This document shows, piece after piece, positions 52,274 through 63,976 of a DNA stretch of 64,000 nt. The notes beneath the pieces were generated by a model. The model searched no databases. It worked only from the letters and a program-made list of their open reading frames with translations, and had not been told where the DNA came from. Every line of letters begins with the position of its first letter. Within the stretch, counting starts at the first letter, position 1. A program made the translations under genes and the position numbers. Origin of the DNA: Lingula anatina (taxonomy: Eukaryota > Brachiopoda > Lingulata > Lingulida > Lingulidae); NCBI RefSeq assembly GCF_001039355.2, contig NW_019773526.1, positions 214,033 to 278,032 on the forward strand. Direction: 5' to 3'.

Positions 52274-54193
52274 GTGGTAGAGGAAAAGTCTATAGGCTCT
52301 AGTCCAGGAGACATCAGCTGTAGTGACATAGCTACATCTTCCTCTGGTCGGAGAGTCACTGGTAGGAGAAGGACCACGACATCCATTCCTACGACTATTG
52401 GGTCAACCAGGGTAGCTGGTAATACTACTTCTACAGCTACGCCTCGTGGCCTAACCAGGCAGAACCACTCGGACTCCACGGTGTACAAATATCGCCGGAG
52501 TTACAGTCTCCCCACAAACTCACTCTTGGTGACCAGGAAGGAGACTAGTTTTGATTCTGATGGAAGCGTTAAGGAGTTCACCAGGCTTTTCCAGGTTTCC
52601 AGTCGAGGAGGATATACCTCAATAGAAGAGGAGGAGGAGGAGGATTTGTTTGATGAGGATTCCGAGGAAGGGGGATCCTCGCCCAAGGTGAATTTCTTTG
52701 TGGGAGACAAGGCGGAAAGTAGGAAAAGCAGTGCCTCATTGGATTTTAATGGAAATAATTATGATGACCTAGAAACTTTTTCTAGTGATAAAAAAACAAG
52801 TAAGTTAATTAGTCCATTGGATATTAATCGACGAATCATCCTGTCGTTGCCGAACAAGGAAAGTCCAGCAATGAATCGGCTACGAGCAAAACGGGAAAAA
52901 TTGATGAGGTCAAAGTCCAACCGGGAGGTCAAATCGCTGACCGATTCAGAACTGGACAACCGGATGACCAGGTTATCATTGGCCACCCAGGATGATGAAG
53001 TGTCCTCGTTATTGAACCGTACACGAAGCAAGAGCTTTAAAGAGGCCCAGAAGGTGGACGTAATTGACAGTAATAGTTGCAGTTCACCCAAACCTACAAG
53101 TCCCGAATGGCGGGATGCTGATGTGAAGACAGGGTCCCCTCTTTCGCCAACGCATTTATCGCCTCTTCCAGAGGGTAGAGAACAAATTGAGTCACCAGCG
53201 AGTGACATTATTTACTCTGCAGGGTCACCTCGTATCGAGGATCTTATACAAGAGTCTCCAGTGGGAAGCCCAAAAAGCCCTGGGATATTTCGAAGGATGT
53301 TTGGCAAAAGTCGATCTTTTCAGGATAAAAGGCGGGAGCGTTTGAAAAATCTTATTGTCGATTCCACCCCTAGGAATGGGCACAAATTTGGCGAGAGTCT
53401 GCCAAGAGTTTCAAATTCTGTCCCAACTTCGCCCAGTCTGACACTACTGCCAGGTTACTCACCCAAAACCAGTGGAGTTTTTTCCGAGAATTCTGACGAG
53501 CTGGGACATTTGAGTCCCATCGTGACATTTAGTGAGGAGGATGACGACATAGGATTATATCCAGGGGCTCCGCGGAGCAAAAGTATGAGACATCGACGGA
53601 GCAAAACTATTGGAAATTTCAACAGCACGGGGACTATATCCCCGGAGATTAAAAAACAGATTGAAGACTCTCTTCTCCATCCGCCTATACGGAGTCACTC
53701 CACATATGGCGGTATTGGAGGAGGGGGAGCGAGTTCGCTGGCCCCAGTGTCTCTTTTTGAACAACCACCTCGACCCAGTAGTCCTAAGCCTTGTGTGAAA
53801 CCTTCAGAGGAGAGCACTGCAATAAGCAGCCCTGTAGTCAGGTCACGTCGATCTGCTTTCGGTAAACAGCGTGGAAATACTTTCGATTCAGCGGACCTGG
53901 GTCAGGAAGACACGACAGAAAATGTTGGGGGATTGAAACGTTTATCACATGATGTTCATCACCTTATTACCTCAGAAACAACTGAAAGTCCGTCTAGAAG
54001 GGATTCTTCCAAATCTGCAGCAGACGGCGCCGAGGAAGGTCAGCCCCGCAGAAGGAAAAGTAGTCACATTCCATTGGCTGAGCTGGAAAAAATGGCTGCC
54101 ATGGTGAGACAGGAAGTGGCAGCATCAAATAGTGGCAGTAGCGATAGTGGGATCATTCAAGACAGCGTGTTGTCTAGCAGCGAGTCACTCAAA
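52274..54193 (+). CDS. Exon 7: 640-codon exon with 14-3-3, TxIP and PP1-docking-type motifs
   Basis: The acceptor CATTGTTCAG and donor AAA|GTAAGT are both strong, and the exon is phase 0 at both ends (residues 2078-2717). In order: a basic stretch with TSIP (2113-2116); RSYSLP (2152-2157), an exact 14-3-3 mode-1 site; an acidic tract EEEEEEDLFDEDSEE (about 2195-2210); KVNF (2215-2218), a K-V-x-F PP1-docking-type match; a charged, probably helical segment around MNRLRAKREKLMRSKSNRE; SP-rich sites; a basic amphipathic stretch IFRRMFGKSRSFQDKRRERL (about 2414-2433); RSKSMRHRRSKTIGN; and a Ser-rich end. No catalytic domain is recognised. A regulatory or scaffolding region is inferred. It is the likely splice target of the candidate exon at 38869. 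Confidence 0.92.
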
Positions 54194-56781
54194 GTAAGTT
54201 TGTGTGTCGATTGCTGTGAGATAGCACCCTCAAAGTGATTGCAATCTGTTTTGATATTGATTGCAAATGGGTAATCTAGTAAGAGTTCATTTGTAGTGCT
54301 TATCATTATATTTCTCTTTTGCATGCAGCAATAACACAATAACATGCTTGAATAACAGCATACATCTGAACTAAGGCTGCAGTTCCATTTAAGTTGGGAC
54401 AACATAACTTGCAAGTGTGTGGTTACAATTCGTAACTAAAGACCACTCCATCATATTGACCTCTACCAATAAAGAAAGGAAATTGATATTGTTAAACCAA
54501 TTAAACTGATTTATTATTTTTAAAGATAATAAGAGATCTGGATTAAGTTGAAAGTGTAATTTTTTTTCCTGGCCAAAAGGGTGGTCTCTAACCCTCCCGT
54601 CTTCATCCCCTGTCCCCCCTCCGTACTTGTAAAAACAAAATTGATTTGGGTAAAGTAGAATAATTTTCTGCACCTTGCTGCTTCAGCAAGAAATGTTTGT
54701 TGCAGGCAGAGTATTGCACTACTTACTAGATGCTGTGTACTTATAGTGTGATATATGAACATAGAAATAATAGCTCTCACACCTTTTGATGATTTACACA
54801 GAAAAAATATTTCTTTCCACTGTGAAGCTTTCTATGCATAACACAGTAATTTATATGCAGAAGTGAAATAACCATTTGCCAGTGAATTTCTGCTCTGGTA
54901 ATTCCTTGGCATACTCACTTGCCAAGTTTTGCCTGTTCGTTCTTTTAGCATCCGTGTTGGCCAATGCTTTTGTGTCTGTGTTGGAGAAGCTCCAATAAAA
55001 TTGGTCACTTTCAAATGCCCATGCTCCTTTTAAAGAAATTGGGTGTATAAAACATAAATAATTCCTCATGTACATAACTTTGAAAGGCAAAGAATGTGAC
55101 TGCATATTTAGTTATTGGAAACAATGGAATTAGGGGAATACATATTTTCAAAATTCTCTAAAAGTTTCATGAAGAAAAAGTAGATGATTTCCTGTGCATG
55201 TTGAACACCAGCTGACATAGCAGTTGGACATTGTGTAAAATTCTGAAGAGGAGAATTCAATAGAGGGCAATACTACTGTCATTTTATATTAATAAAAAAT
55301 TAAAGAAAAGCAATAATTTGATTAAGGACAAGTTTGTGAAATATCAAGGTTTTTCTTCAGTTTAAGCATCCTGTGTTCCACTGCCTGATAAATCAGTTCA
55401 GTTGGGGTGATTGTTCCATGTTGTGATGTCACACCCAACACAATGTGATAACACTTGTATACCTAAGTGCTTCTCTAACACACTCAACTCCTTCAGACTG
55501 CTGTGTTGAAATTTTTTTCTCAATTTTTAGGCAGTTCTCTAGGACCACCAGAATTTGATGACCAGTGTGCATTTTTAGCTGGTTTATCACTGATTTGTTG
55601 TATAAATTGTTTATTATTATGATTTTTGTTTTTAAGTTACTGACAAAGTCACACCTGAGTACAAATTTCTTTCTTTATACATTTGACTGGTGTCAGCTAT
55701 TTGGAAATGTAAGGAATGTTAAGAACGTAACATAAATATGTTTTTGGAAAAAAGCAACTTATAAACTTTAAGATGGTGCTATTAAAAAATCGTGTAGAAG
55801 TTAAAAGATTTGCACTGCAGGTTTGACATTTTTTGCATTATTATGGTATATTCTTGTTGTGACATGACTTTGACATAAGAATCCGGAAGTTAAATAGGTA
55901 TGCCTTAAGGTAGATTTTTCCACTTTGGCTTTTGGTCAGAATGTTACTTAACTTTTCTTTGTAAAGATTTGATAACAGACACGTAATTGAAAAGAGGTCG
56001 TTGGTTGTGTTTTGTTTTCTTTTTACTTGTTAATAACATAGTAAGTCCATATAATTGAAAAGAGGTATTTAATTGCTCATTATGATGGCACCAAAGGTCA
56101 AGCCACCCTTTCTTCCAAGCTTTTTTCCAGTTGAATTTCATTATCCATGCCTCAAGGATATTGTCATATCAAAGCTATTCCTTCAGGGCCCCTACACTTG
56201 GATAGAGAGACTAATGCATTAGGTTTCTACATTAATCCATGTGCCAAACCCTTTGTTATTATTTGATGGCCCCACATCAGGATTATGAAACATTTAATGC
56301 CTTATGGTACATACTTTTTGGTTTCATATTGCTCCTAGAGCAGTTTTAGTAGGAAGAGAAGAATAGGGCAGAGTGTATGGTTAGATCCAGTATAATAAGT
56401 AATAATTACCTATATGCAAGTTCAGGTACACTAGCATGCACATTCATACACATGCACTTTCAGAAGCTGAAGTCTTGACTTAGGAAAATGGCATCTTGTT
56501 ACATGATGCGTTAATTTTTTGTATCAGTAAACCAATTTTTGGGTTCAAACACTTGATCTATCTCAGCATTTTTTCAATAAGCCAAATGTCAACTTTGAGT
56601 GAAATTGAATAAATATTATTTTGTCAAATTCTGTAGGCAGTAATATTTAAGAGAATTATTTTATTTTTTATTTTAAATTAATTTTCATTTTATTTATTTA
56701 TTTTAATTATCTATTTGATTATAGTACTTTGAACTAAAGTCAACAAATTGAGTTCATAGCATATCTTGTAATTGTTTACAG
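54194..56781 (+). other. Intron 7
   Basis: This 2.6-kb AT-rich intron has donor GTAAGT and acceptor ATTGTTTACAG. It holds no recognisable mobile element or exon. Confidence 0.8.
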
Positions 56782-56929
56782 GGAGATGACATTCTGCTCC
56801 GAGAGTCGCCTCCTTCCACCAAGGAACGCCCAAAGTCCGACTACCTTTCCAACTGGACCAATGACATTTGGGAAGAGAACGGACCCAGGCGCTGTACAGA
56901 AAAACCCAGGCCCAAGTCTGATGATCTGG
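56782..56929 (+). CDS. Exon 8 (148 bases)
   Basis: Phase 0 in, one base out (TGG|GTAAGT). It encodes 49 residues beginning GDDILLRESPPSTKERPKSD, then YLSNWTNDIWEENGPRRC and ending RPKSDDL plus one base. Two R-P-K-S-D repeats frame a tryptophan-containing segment (NWTNDIW), unlike the purely disordered chain before it, so this may be the start of a conserved region. A (CT)20 run begins ten bases into the following intron. The family is not recognised. Confidence 0.88.
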
Positions 56930-56935
56930 GTAAGT

Positions 56936-56938
<3 letters not shown>

Positions 56939-56978
<40 letters not shown>
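56939..56978. repeat. (CT)20 next to a 5' splice site
   Basis: A pure CT run starting at intron position +10 of intron 8. Confidence 0.95.
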
Positions 56979-56981
<3 letters not shown>

Positions 56982-59900
56982 CATCAAGGTTACTAACATA
57001 AACTAACGGTATGAAGGTTTTTGGCATTGTGTTTGATAATTTTCATATATTTATTTGCTGTGTTGAAAAAGATTAAATTTGCTAAGTTACGGATGATTTT
57101 TTGGGGGGAATAATTAACACTCAGAGATTCATTATGGCAGTTCAGTGATGCAAATCATTGAAAAGATCAAAACTGAAAAAGAAAATTCATACCCTGTTTA
57201 TATACAAGGGAGTATTTTTATCAGTGGATAAGTTAGTGGATTTAAAGCTTTGAAAGAAAAGTATTAGTAATGAGATCAAAAACTCCATATGGCTCTCCCA
57301 CTTGTGTGCCTCTTGGTAAGTTCTTGGGAACTACTGAATTCATAGGAAACTGTATGGGTTACATATTAATTAGTTAAATCGTGTACCTTGGCAAGTTCTG
57401 GTGGCGATTAAGGTGAAAATTAACCAGTCACCTGTGGCACAGGTAGATAAACTTCCTGATAAATTTCCTGTTCCTGTTTACTGAGAAAAGACCCCCCTCC
57501 CCTCCCCTTTTCCCCTTTGGTACTGCATCCCGTATTTCGAGGTTTCTTTTGAAATATTTTAAGTGAAGTATATCTTGTTTACAGCACTGGTTCTAAAACA
57601 GCATATATATATATATGACAAATTTAGTAGTTGTTTTTAACAAAAAACGTAGCCAAAAAAAAAAGGAGAAAAAAAAGATAAGTTCACGCTTATTTTCAAA
57701 ATGGATTGTCATCAGTATCCTGTATATCCCTGAGTAAGAGAAAGATAGAGAGTAAATAACCTGGCAGAGCGTATCGCATTTGCTAACATAGTTGTCTGAT
57801 TTATCACTGATAAGGTATGTGTGATTGAACAGTGTGGGAATTATTGACTTTTCCTTCAGGATGTTCGTTTTTCCATGGTGGGTTACATACAGTTAAGTAC
57901 ACAAAATACCTGTAGTTTAATTTGTTTAACACTAAGTTTTTAACCTAGTTAGATAGGACACAAGGATCAAATAAGTCTGATATTTTTTGGGAGGAACACG
58001 AGGAAAGGTAAAGATTTAAATGTGAATGATGACTTATTAGAATTTTGTTGCTGGGGTGGTGGTGATTTTTTTCGCCAATGTATGAAAGATGAAGGACTTC
58101 TTCTAATTAGATCAGTTTCAGTTGATGTCGGGAGGTTTGATTTCCTCTTTTGTAGATTGCTTAATCTCCTTTGATCTCTCCTTCGAATTTTGGTCAGGGT
58201 TCTGAAGTAGGTCAGATCAGTGATTTATAATCCAGTCAAAAGCTTCACTCCATTTGTCGTCTTGGTTGATCTAATCAGGAAGAGAACATTTCTGGAAAAT
58301 GTTACGTGCTTAGTGATTTCTGAATGATAAGTTCATTGGTGTAGTTAATTTGAGAACTGAGATAGGACATGAAAGCAGGTGAGTTTGAGACCCTCTCTCT
58401 TTCTTTTCTTTTTTTCTCTCCCTCTCTCTCATCTTCACAAATACAATTATTGTTTTTCTTACTTATACTCCTCTTTTCTTTCCATGTATATTTGTATAAA
58501 AGAATGATTTAATTGTTCAAAAAGAAAAAAAAAACATGTAAATAGTAAGGGTTCCTATCCTGTGAATTGTTCTGAAAGACAGCTTGGTTATTACAATTTT
58601 ATCCTATAAACCCAATCATTAATGATGTAAAACATTAGTGGGTTAGCTTCCAAATCAGGATATTAAGCTTGGATGTAAATCAAGTTGATAAAAGTCCCTG
58701 GATGAAGGCTCTCTTATTTCACCGCATAATTCTAGGGTTTTATTTTATTTTTTATCACTTTTCCTGGATCTGCAAGCACATGAGTGTGCATGTGACCCGC
58801 ATGTAAAACGTGCTTTTCTCTGTTGTGCTTGCCAAGAAATTCAATCAGTGGACAAGCTAATCATTTTTCTTTCATTACTCATTCTCATGCGTATTTTCTC
58901 ATTGTCAACAGTACTTGTTTAAAGCTTTATTTTGGCCTGATTCAAAGTCTCTCCTCGTGTAGTTACATGTGTGGCGTAGCAGCACTCGAGTACACCTGTT
59001 CCCATAGTTTTTCTGCCAAATGCCGCAGGTGAATTATCTTTTGGCAGAATCCAATGGAAATATCTACCGTATTCCTCTTTTTTCCATTAATTCATTTCTA
59101 TTTAGTCGGCATTTTTATTTATGTATTATAAATTTTTTTATATTTTGCCTGTTGTTGGCAAGTAAAATAGATACAGTAAAGTTATCATACATACTACACC
59201 ATACTTTTTGAATATCTTCTTGGAGACAGTTTGAAAAGAGTTTTCAAAACAAGTAAAGCTGAGTTAAATTTTCCGTACTGGATCCTTTGTTTCTTACAAG
59301 CAATCACTTTTGCTGTGTATGACATTTTGCTTTAAAAATATCTTTTATGCAACAACAAAATAATAATAAAATGTGGATAATGAGTCCTTGTCCTTCATGA
59401 AGGTAATTACAGATTTAAAAATAACAAACTGCTTTTTGTTGTTATTTCACACAGTTACTGATTAAATGAAAATGGACTTAATTATGTATTCATTAACATT
59501 TAACAAGACATACATTTTTGCTTATTGTTTAACATTGGCTTTGTCATTTGTATAACGAACGTAGAATTATGAAATTTTAAAGAGAGAAGAAAATAATTAT
59601 CTCTTCTCTCATCAAAAAATGGTAATTTAAATATTACACGTTATTTATAACTTGAAAGGTACTATAAGGTTTTGCTCATACTTTACCGCAATAGATTTAG
59701 AGAAAAACATGACCGAAGTTGTAATGACGCTTGTGTTGGGACTGAAATCAATCCTGTGGTATAATGTTAATATAGATATACTAGTAAACAACTTTGTTTT
59801 TTATCTTAAATCCCCTTGTGGACACATTGTTAATTGCATATGTGCGTGTGTGCTTGAATGATCCACAGTGGACCTTACTAGTAAGAGTACTTTTAGCAGT

Positions 59901-61031
59901 TTTTTTATGTCCTCCTATACTAGAGGTCCCCATAGATATAAAAAAACTGCTGTAGCTTAAGAACATGTTGAGCTTTAATTAATCAAGCCATAAAATCAAA
60001 TTATAATTACAAATCATGTTCAAACTGTTTCTAGGTCTCTTGGCCTGATTAACTGTGTAGGAATGTCATGGACGTACCTTTCTTTTTATGCAGCTGGTCT
60101 CCAACTTTTTATTCATTATCACATGCATTATAGCTATTTTTTTTCCAGAATTTCCTCCTTTTTTAAATTTAAAGTTCCTTTTAAAAAATGCTTTTAGTGT
60201 GTTCTCTAGTTTTGCATTTTTTGTTATGAAGTTAAGCGTAGACTTCTATTGGGCAGAGCTTTTCGTGTCACAACACGGATGCATGCGTGCACACGCGTAG
60301 TCCCCACCCATCTTAACCTGGTGTCATGACATCGTGTAATTGTGCCCGGAAGGTTTCTCTGAACTGACGAAAACAAAGAAAGAAACAATAAGGAGCACAT
60401 GCGTGAGCCACGGTACAAATCCTCACCTTCGTGTTGATTAAACTTTTACGTAGGTTAGGACAACGGAATTTGAATATGCACTATCCTCCGAGGCAGTAGC
60501 AACTGGTAGATTTTATAGTTGGGATTCATACCTAAGGGCTGCAATAAAAACCAGACAGGATATGAATGAGAATTGACATTTGCTGGATGTCTAAGCTAGG
60601 ATAGAAATCCTCAGGTATTTTTCACTTTATGTCTATGTGGGCCAAGAAGATGGATTCTGGAATACTCCTGGTGATAGTGCTACGTATTAAGATCCTGACT
60701 TGAGAAAAAAGGGTTATGCCAAGAAGGCGAGTTGGAAAAGGTTAATATGCAAATTCCAGGGCAGTATTTAATCGGCCACCGGACAGGGTGATTTTCATAA
60801 TGTTGAGTGACAGGCAAGGGAAATGTGATGAATTAGAAAGAATTATTTTGCTTGGGATTGTTTCTGTTTTGGTGTGTTTTTGAATACATCTTTTTTGTCT
60901 CTCTGTATCTTATATTCAAATTTGCTGATGTCGTTTTGATTGCATGGGATGCAAACTGAGATAGCGTGAGCATGCAGTGCTAGACTGAGGATATATGAAA
61001 TTAAGGATTGATTTGGACTTAATGTGTAATC

Positions 61032-61040
61032 TATATAAGA
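61032..61040 (+). promoter_or_regulatory. Candidate TATA box for a second internal promoter
   Basis: TATATAAGA lies about 30 bases upstream of CAGCACATG (61060-61068), where transcription would be expected to start, and 44 bases upstream of the ATG at 61076. It matches the TATA consensus well and is isolated, not part of a TA repeat. Confidence 0.4.
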
Positions 61041-61075
61041 CTGAGCTGAGATTCTCGTACAGCACATGCATCGAC

Positions 61076-61133
61076 ATGAAGATTTTGCGACAACGTTTTC
61101 TGGTTCAAAGTCGAAGTGCTGCGACCAAAGGAA
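61076..61133 (+). CDS. Candidate alternative first exon with a basic N-terminus
   Basis: ATG at 61076 opens 19 codons plus one base (MKILRQRFLVQSRSAATKG, then A) up to a full-consensus donor GGAA|GTAAGTA. Exon 9 needs exactly one base supplied; the join gives AGG (Arg) followed by GISLVSQ. The peptide is basic and amphipathic. The DNA has four CpGs in about 45 bases, unlike the CpG-poor intron around it. A TATA-like box lies 44 bases upstream. An out-of-frame ATG at 61065 could compete. If real, it would start a short isoform lacking all of the long disordered part and containing only the downstream domains. Confidence 0.42.
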
Positions 61134-61296
61134 GTAAGTAAAAACAAAGAGTTCTTGCAAATTAAGTCTGTATTTTGTATGCATGACAGGGGGATATGTT
61201 CGGACAAATTTCATTGTTAGTCTGGCTAATATTTTGACCAACTCATTAGGCATTCCTTTGAATTTTCATTAATTTGAATTTCTGTGGTGTAGTTGG

Positions 61297-61298
<2 letters not shown>

Positions 61299-61365
<67 letters not shown>
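61299..61365. repeat. (CT)n microsatellite
   Basis: A CT run of about 66 bases with one CC interruption near 61328. Confidence 0.95.
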
Positions 61366-61367
<2 letters not shown>

Positions 61368-61778
61368 CACAGAAAGAGATGCTCTGTGTTGGATAATCAG
61401 TATGGTCGTTGGATCAGGTTTTGCTTGCCAACCAATCGAACTTTAAAACTAGTTTTGAGGAGAGCCTGTTGAATTGATATTAATGTTATGTAATCTAATT
61501 TCTTACTAAGTAGACAGGTACCAACACAGAGAGAACAGTTTTTGGAATGTTCTAGTTAATTTTGCTTAACATTGCTAGGAAAATAGTTTAGAAAAAACAA
61601 TTGATTGGGGAAAAATGGGAGCAGGAAATTAGATTGTGACTTAGACTGATAGAGGGATGAAAGATGTAGCCGTTTTCTCTGCTGAAAAGATGGAAAAAGG
61701 ACAAAAATGATCAAATGTATGGTTATCCACTAAGTTCTTACTCTTCTGTATGTATCACCAGCATAGAAGTCTTAGGGT

Positions 61779-61780
<2 letters not shown>

Positions 61781-61824
<44 letters not shown>
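61781..61824. repeat. T44 homopolymer
   Basis: An uninterrupted run of 44 T bases. It could be the poly(A) tail of a minus-strand retroposon, but no SINE or LINE body is recognised beside it. Confidence 0.95.
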
Positions 61825-61825
<1 letters not shown>

Positions 61826-63116
61826 GCGTAATAAGAATAACCAATAATGTTCATAATGATTATAATAATTTCATCAAATATTATATGAGATTTATAGTCA
61901 AAGGATCTTCAAAGCACTGTGAAGATTACAAAGAGAAAGTATTGTTTTGTTTATGACTAAAAGAATATTATCCGTTTATGCTAATAAGTAATTTATGTAA
62001 TTTATCATAAGTATCATAGATTTATAGTCTCATAAAACATAACATAGCAGTTACAGGCAGCAGCATTCTAAATTGCCATGAAACATTCATACACAGGAGA
62101 AAGCTGAAGATTTATCTCCCACAAGTAATGTACACATGCAGGGTCTGACTTATCTGCACTATCACTCTTGACTTTTATTTTCTTGGCAACACACGAGTTT
62201 CCTTTCGCCAAAAAAAGCAGGCTGTGTGCGTAGTAACAAGAGAGGAAAGTGAATCTTCTGTATGTAGGTCTGCTCTGCCTAGAGCATGTTGAAATGCAGG
62301 ATGGATTCAGTCACTTGATGTTGTTGTATTTTGTGCTCAGTGTTAAAGAAAATCGGCATAAAGAAAGGCATATACTGACTCGTGTTATGTTTACTATAGT
62401 AGCAGGTAAGTTGAAGAGATTAAAAAAATGCCAGAATGGTTTAGTTAGTAGTGATAAGTCAAGAAGTCCATTCCCTTTCAGTTGCTGTACATTATTTAAA
62501 ACTCTGCTATTTAAGGTATGGACAGGGTCTAATATTAGCAAAAAGTTTTGGTTCATTGTGTATACAGTAATGTCAAAAATCGTTTGGTACAAACGTATTC
62601 AGTATGGTCTGGCGTCACCTTCACAAAGACCAAAATTTAAAATTCAATATACTTTAACCAACGGTTAGTCTGTGAAAATTTAAATAGTCATCTGAATTCA
62701 CATAAATAACTTGGTTTAAAACATTGATTGAGTCTTTATTTATTTATTTTTATGAACTTGGCACAATGATGGTTAACTACCAGTTTATATTAGGTCACAG
62801 TATTTTGCTTTTTGAAATGATACTTATTTTTGTCAACGAGTTTTGATGTAAAATCCCTCTCTCCTTGAACTTCTTCTTTAAAATACTAATTGAAGAGCAG
62901 AAGGAAGTTTGGCAGAGTGAGGCTGAGATTGATGAAACATGTAGCCTTGTTAGTTTTGGCTTTTAGAAGTTGTTTACGATGATTTACCTGGGTGTCTGAT
63001 AGAAAGGTAGATTTGTATACGAGGCAAGGCATGTAATATGCAAAAAGTAGATGGAAGAAGAGAACGTTGTGATGATTTTCAAGACTCTTAGCTAATAAAA
63101 AGGTGAATCTTTTTTA

Positions 63117-63126
63117 TGATTATTAT

Positions 63127-63166
<40 letters not shown>

Positions 63167-63183
63167 TTTTTTTTTTTTTTTTG
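63117..63183. repeat. (TTA)n followed by a T run
   Basis: TTA repeats to about 63165, then about 17 T bases, immediately followed by GACAG. Confidence 0.95.
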
Positions 63184-63494
63184 ACAGAAATTGGCTTAGA
63201 TATAACAACTTTATGTTACCTTAATTGTGTTCAGGTACTTCCTGACTATAATGTAGTTATATATGCCTAAGATGTTTTGCCATAATTGACTTCCAAGTCT
63301 TATTTTATTTGGCAAAGTACATGTGCCTCCTGCAATTACCATGCCATGGCTCACTTCTTTTCCAACCTTTGCGGCAATTCCATTTTAAAAAAGGTTTTGC
63401 ATCTCGTTGTGATATCGTTTTCATGATATGCAAGAGGTCATAATTTATGTATTTGGTAAATCTGTGTCACTTTAACTGATTTGTGTGTGCCTGT

Positions 63495-63513
63495 GGGGGG
63501 GGGGGGGGGGGGG
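63495..63513. repeat. G19 homopolymer
   Basis: A run of about 19 G bases, capable in principle of G-quadruplex formation. Confidence 0.9.
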
Positions 63514-63818
63514 ACTTACCTTATGTTATCAAATATGAAAAGTGCCTGATAATATAATTTATTTGGAGAAGAATCAGCCAAGATAAATTTCATTCTGTTT
63601 TTATGTGGCATTTTGTGGGAATCAAAAGAGAGAAAATTTCTATTATGAAACGAGTATCTCACTGAAGAAATGTAATCATATACCACAGTAGGTTGGAGGT
63701 GGGTCTAAAATGAGCTCTCACAGCTGCCAATAACCTTTTAATAATTTTGACAGAAAAATAATTATTTCACTTAAGTTTTTAATTTCTGATTTATTTATTT
63801 ATTTTTGTATATTTTTAG

Positions 63819-63976
63819 GGGGCATTTCACTGGTATCGCAGGCCATGAAGTTATATGGCGGAGAGAAGGCGGAGGATGTGTTTGAAGAAGGCATGCGCAC
63901 ACCTCCCCTGTTCACTACCTCAGAGAAAAAGAAGAGCATGCAAGAGATGGTTAGGCCAGGACTCAAGTCAAGAAGG
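63819..63976 (+). CDS. Exon 9 (last exon in window)
   Basis: The acceptor is ATATTTTTAG and the donor AGG|GTAAGC, with one base supplied at entry and phase 0 at exit (residues 2767-2819). It encodes GISLVSQAMKLYGGEKAEDV, then FEEGMRTPPLFTTSEKKKSM and QEMVRPGLKSRR. It has fewer Ser/Thr residues than earlier exons and includes likely helical stretches (VSQAMKLYGGEKAEDVFEEG), which suggests approach to a folded region. No stop codon follows within the window, so the gene continues past 64000. I do not recognise the family. Confidence 0.9.

Larger units (their letters stand above)
56930..63818 (+). other. Intron 8 (6.9 kb)
   Basis: The intron starts GTAAGTG and ends TTTTTAG. It contains CT, T44, TTA and G-run repeats, a CpG-containing patch near 60240-60430, and candidate alternative first exons ending at 61133 and 62405, both in the phase needed by exon 9. 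Confidence 0.7.

Noticed and set aside
57282-57308. Nine-codon ATG frame (MALPLVCLL) before GTAAGTTC in intron 8
   Set aside because: It ends in phase 0, while exon 9 needs phase 1.
60843-61253. 136-codon minus-strand open frame
   Set aside because: No recognisable family, no splice support, AT-rich intronic composition, and it overlaps the better-supported plus-strand candidate exon.
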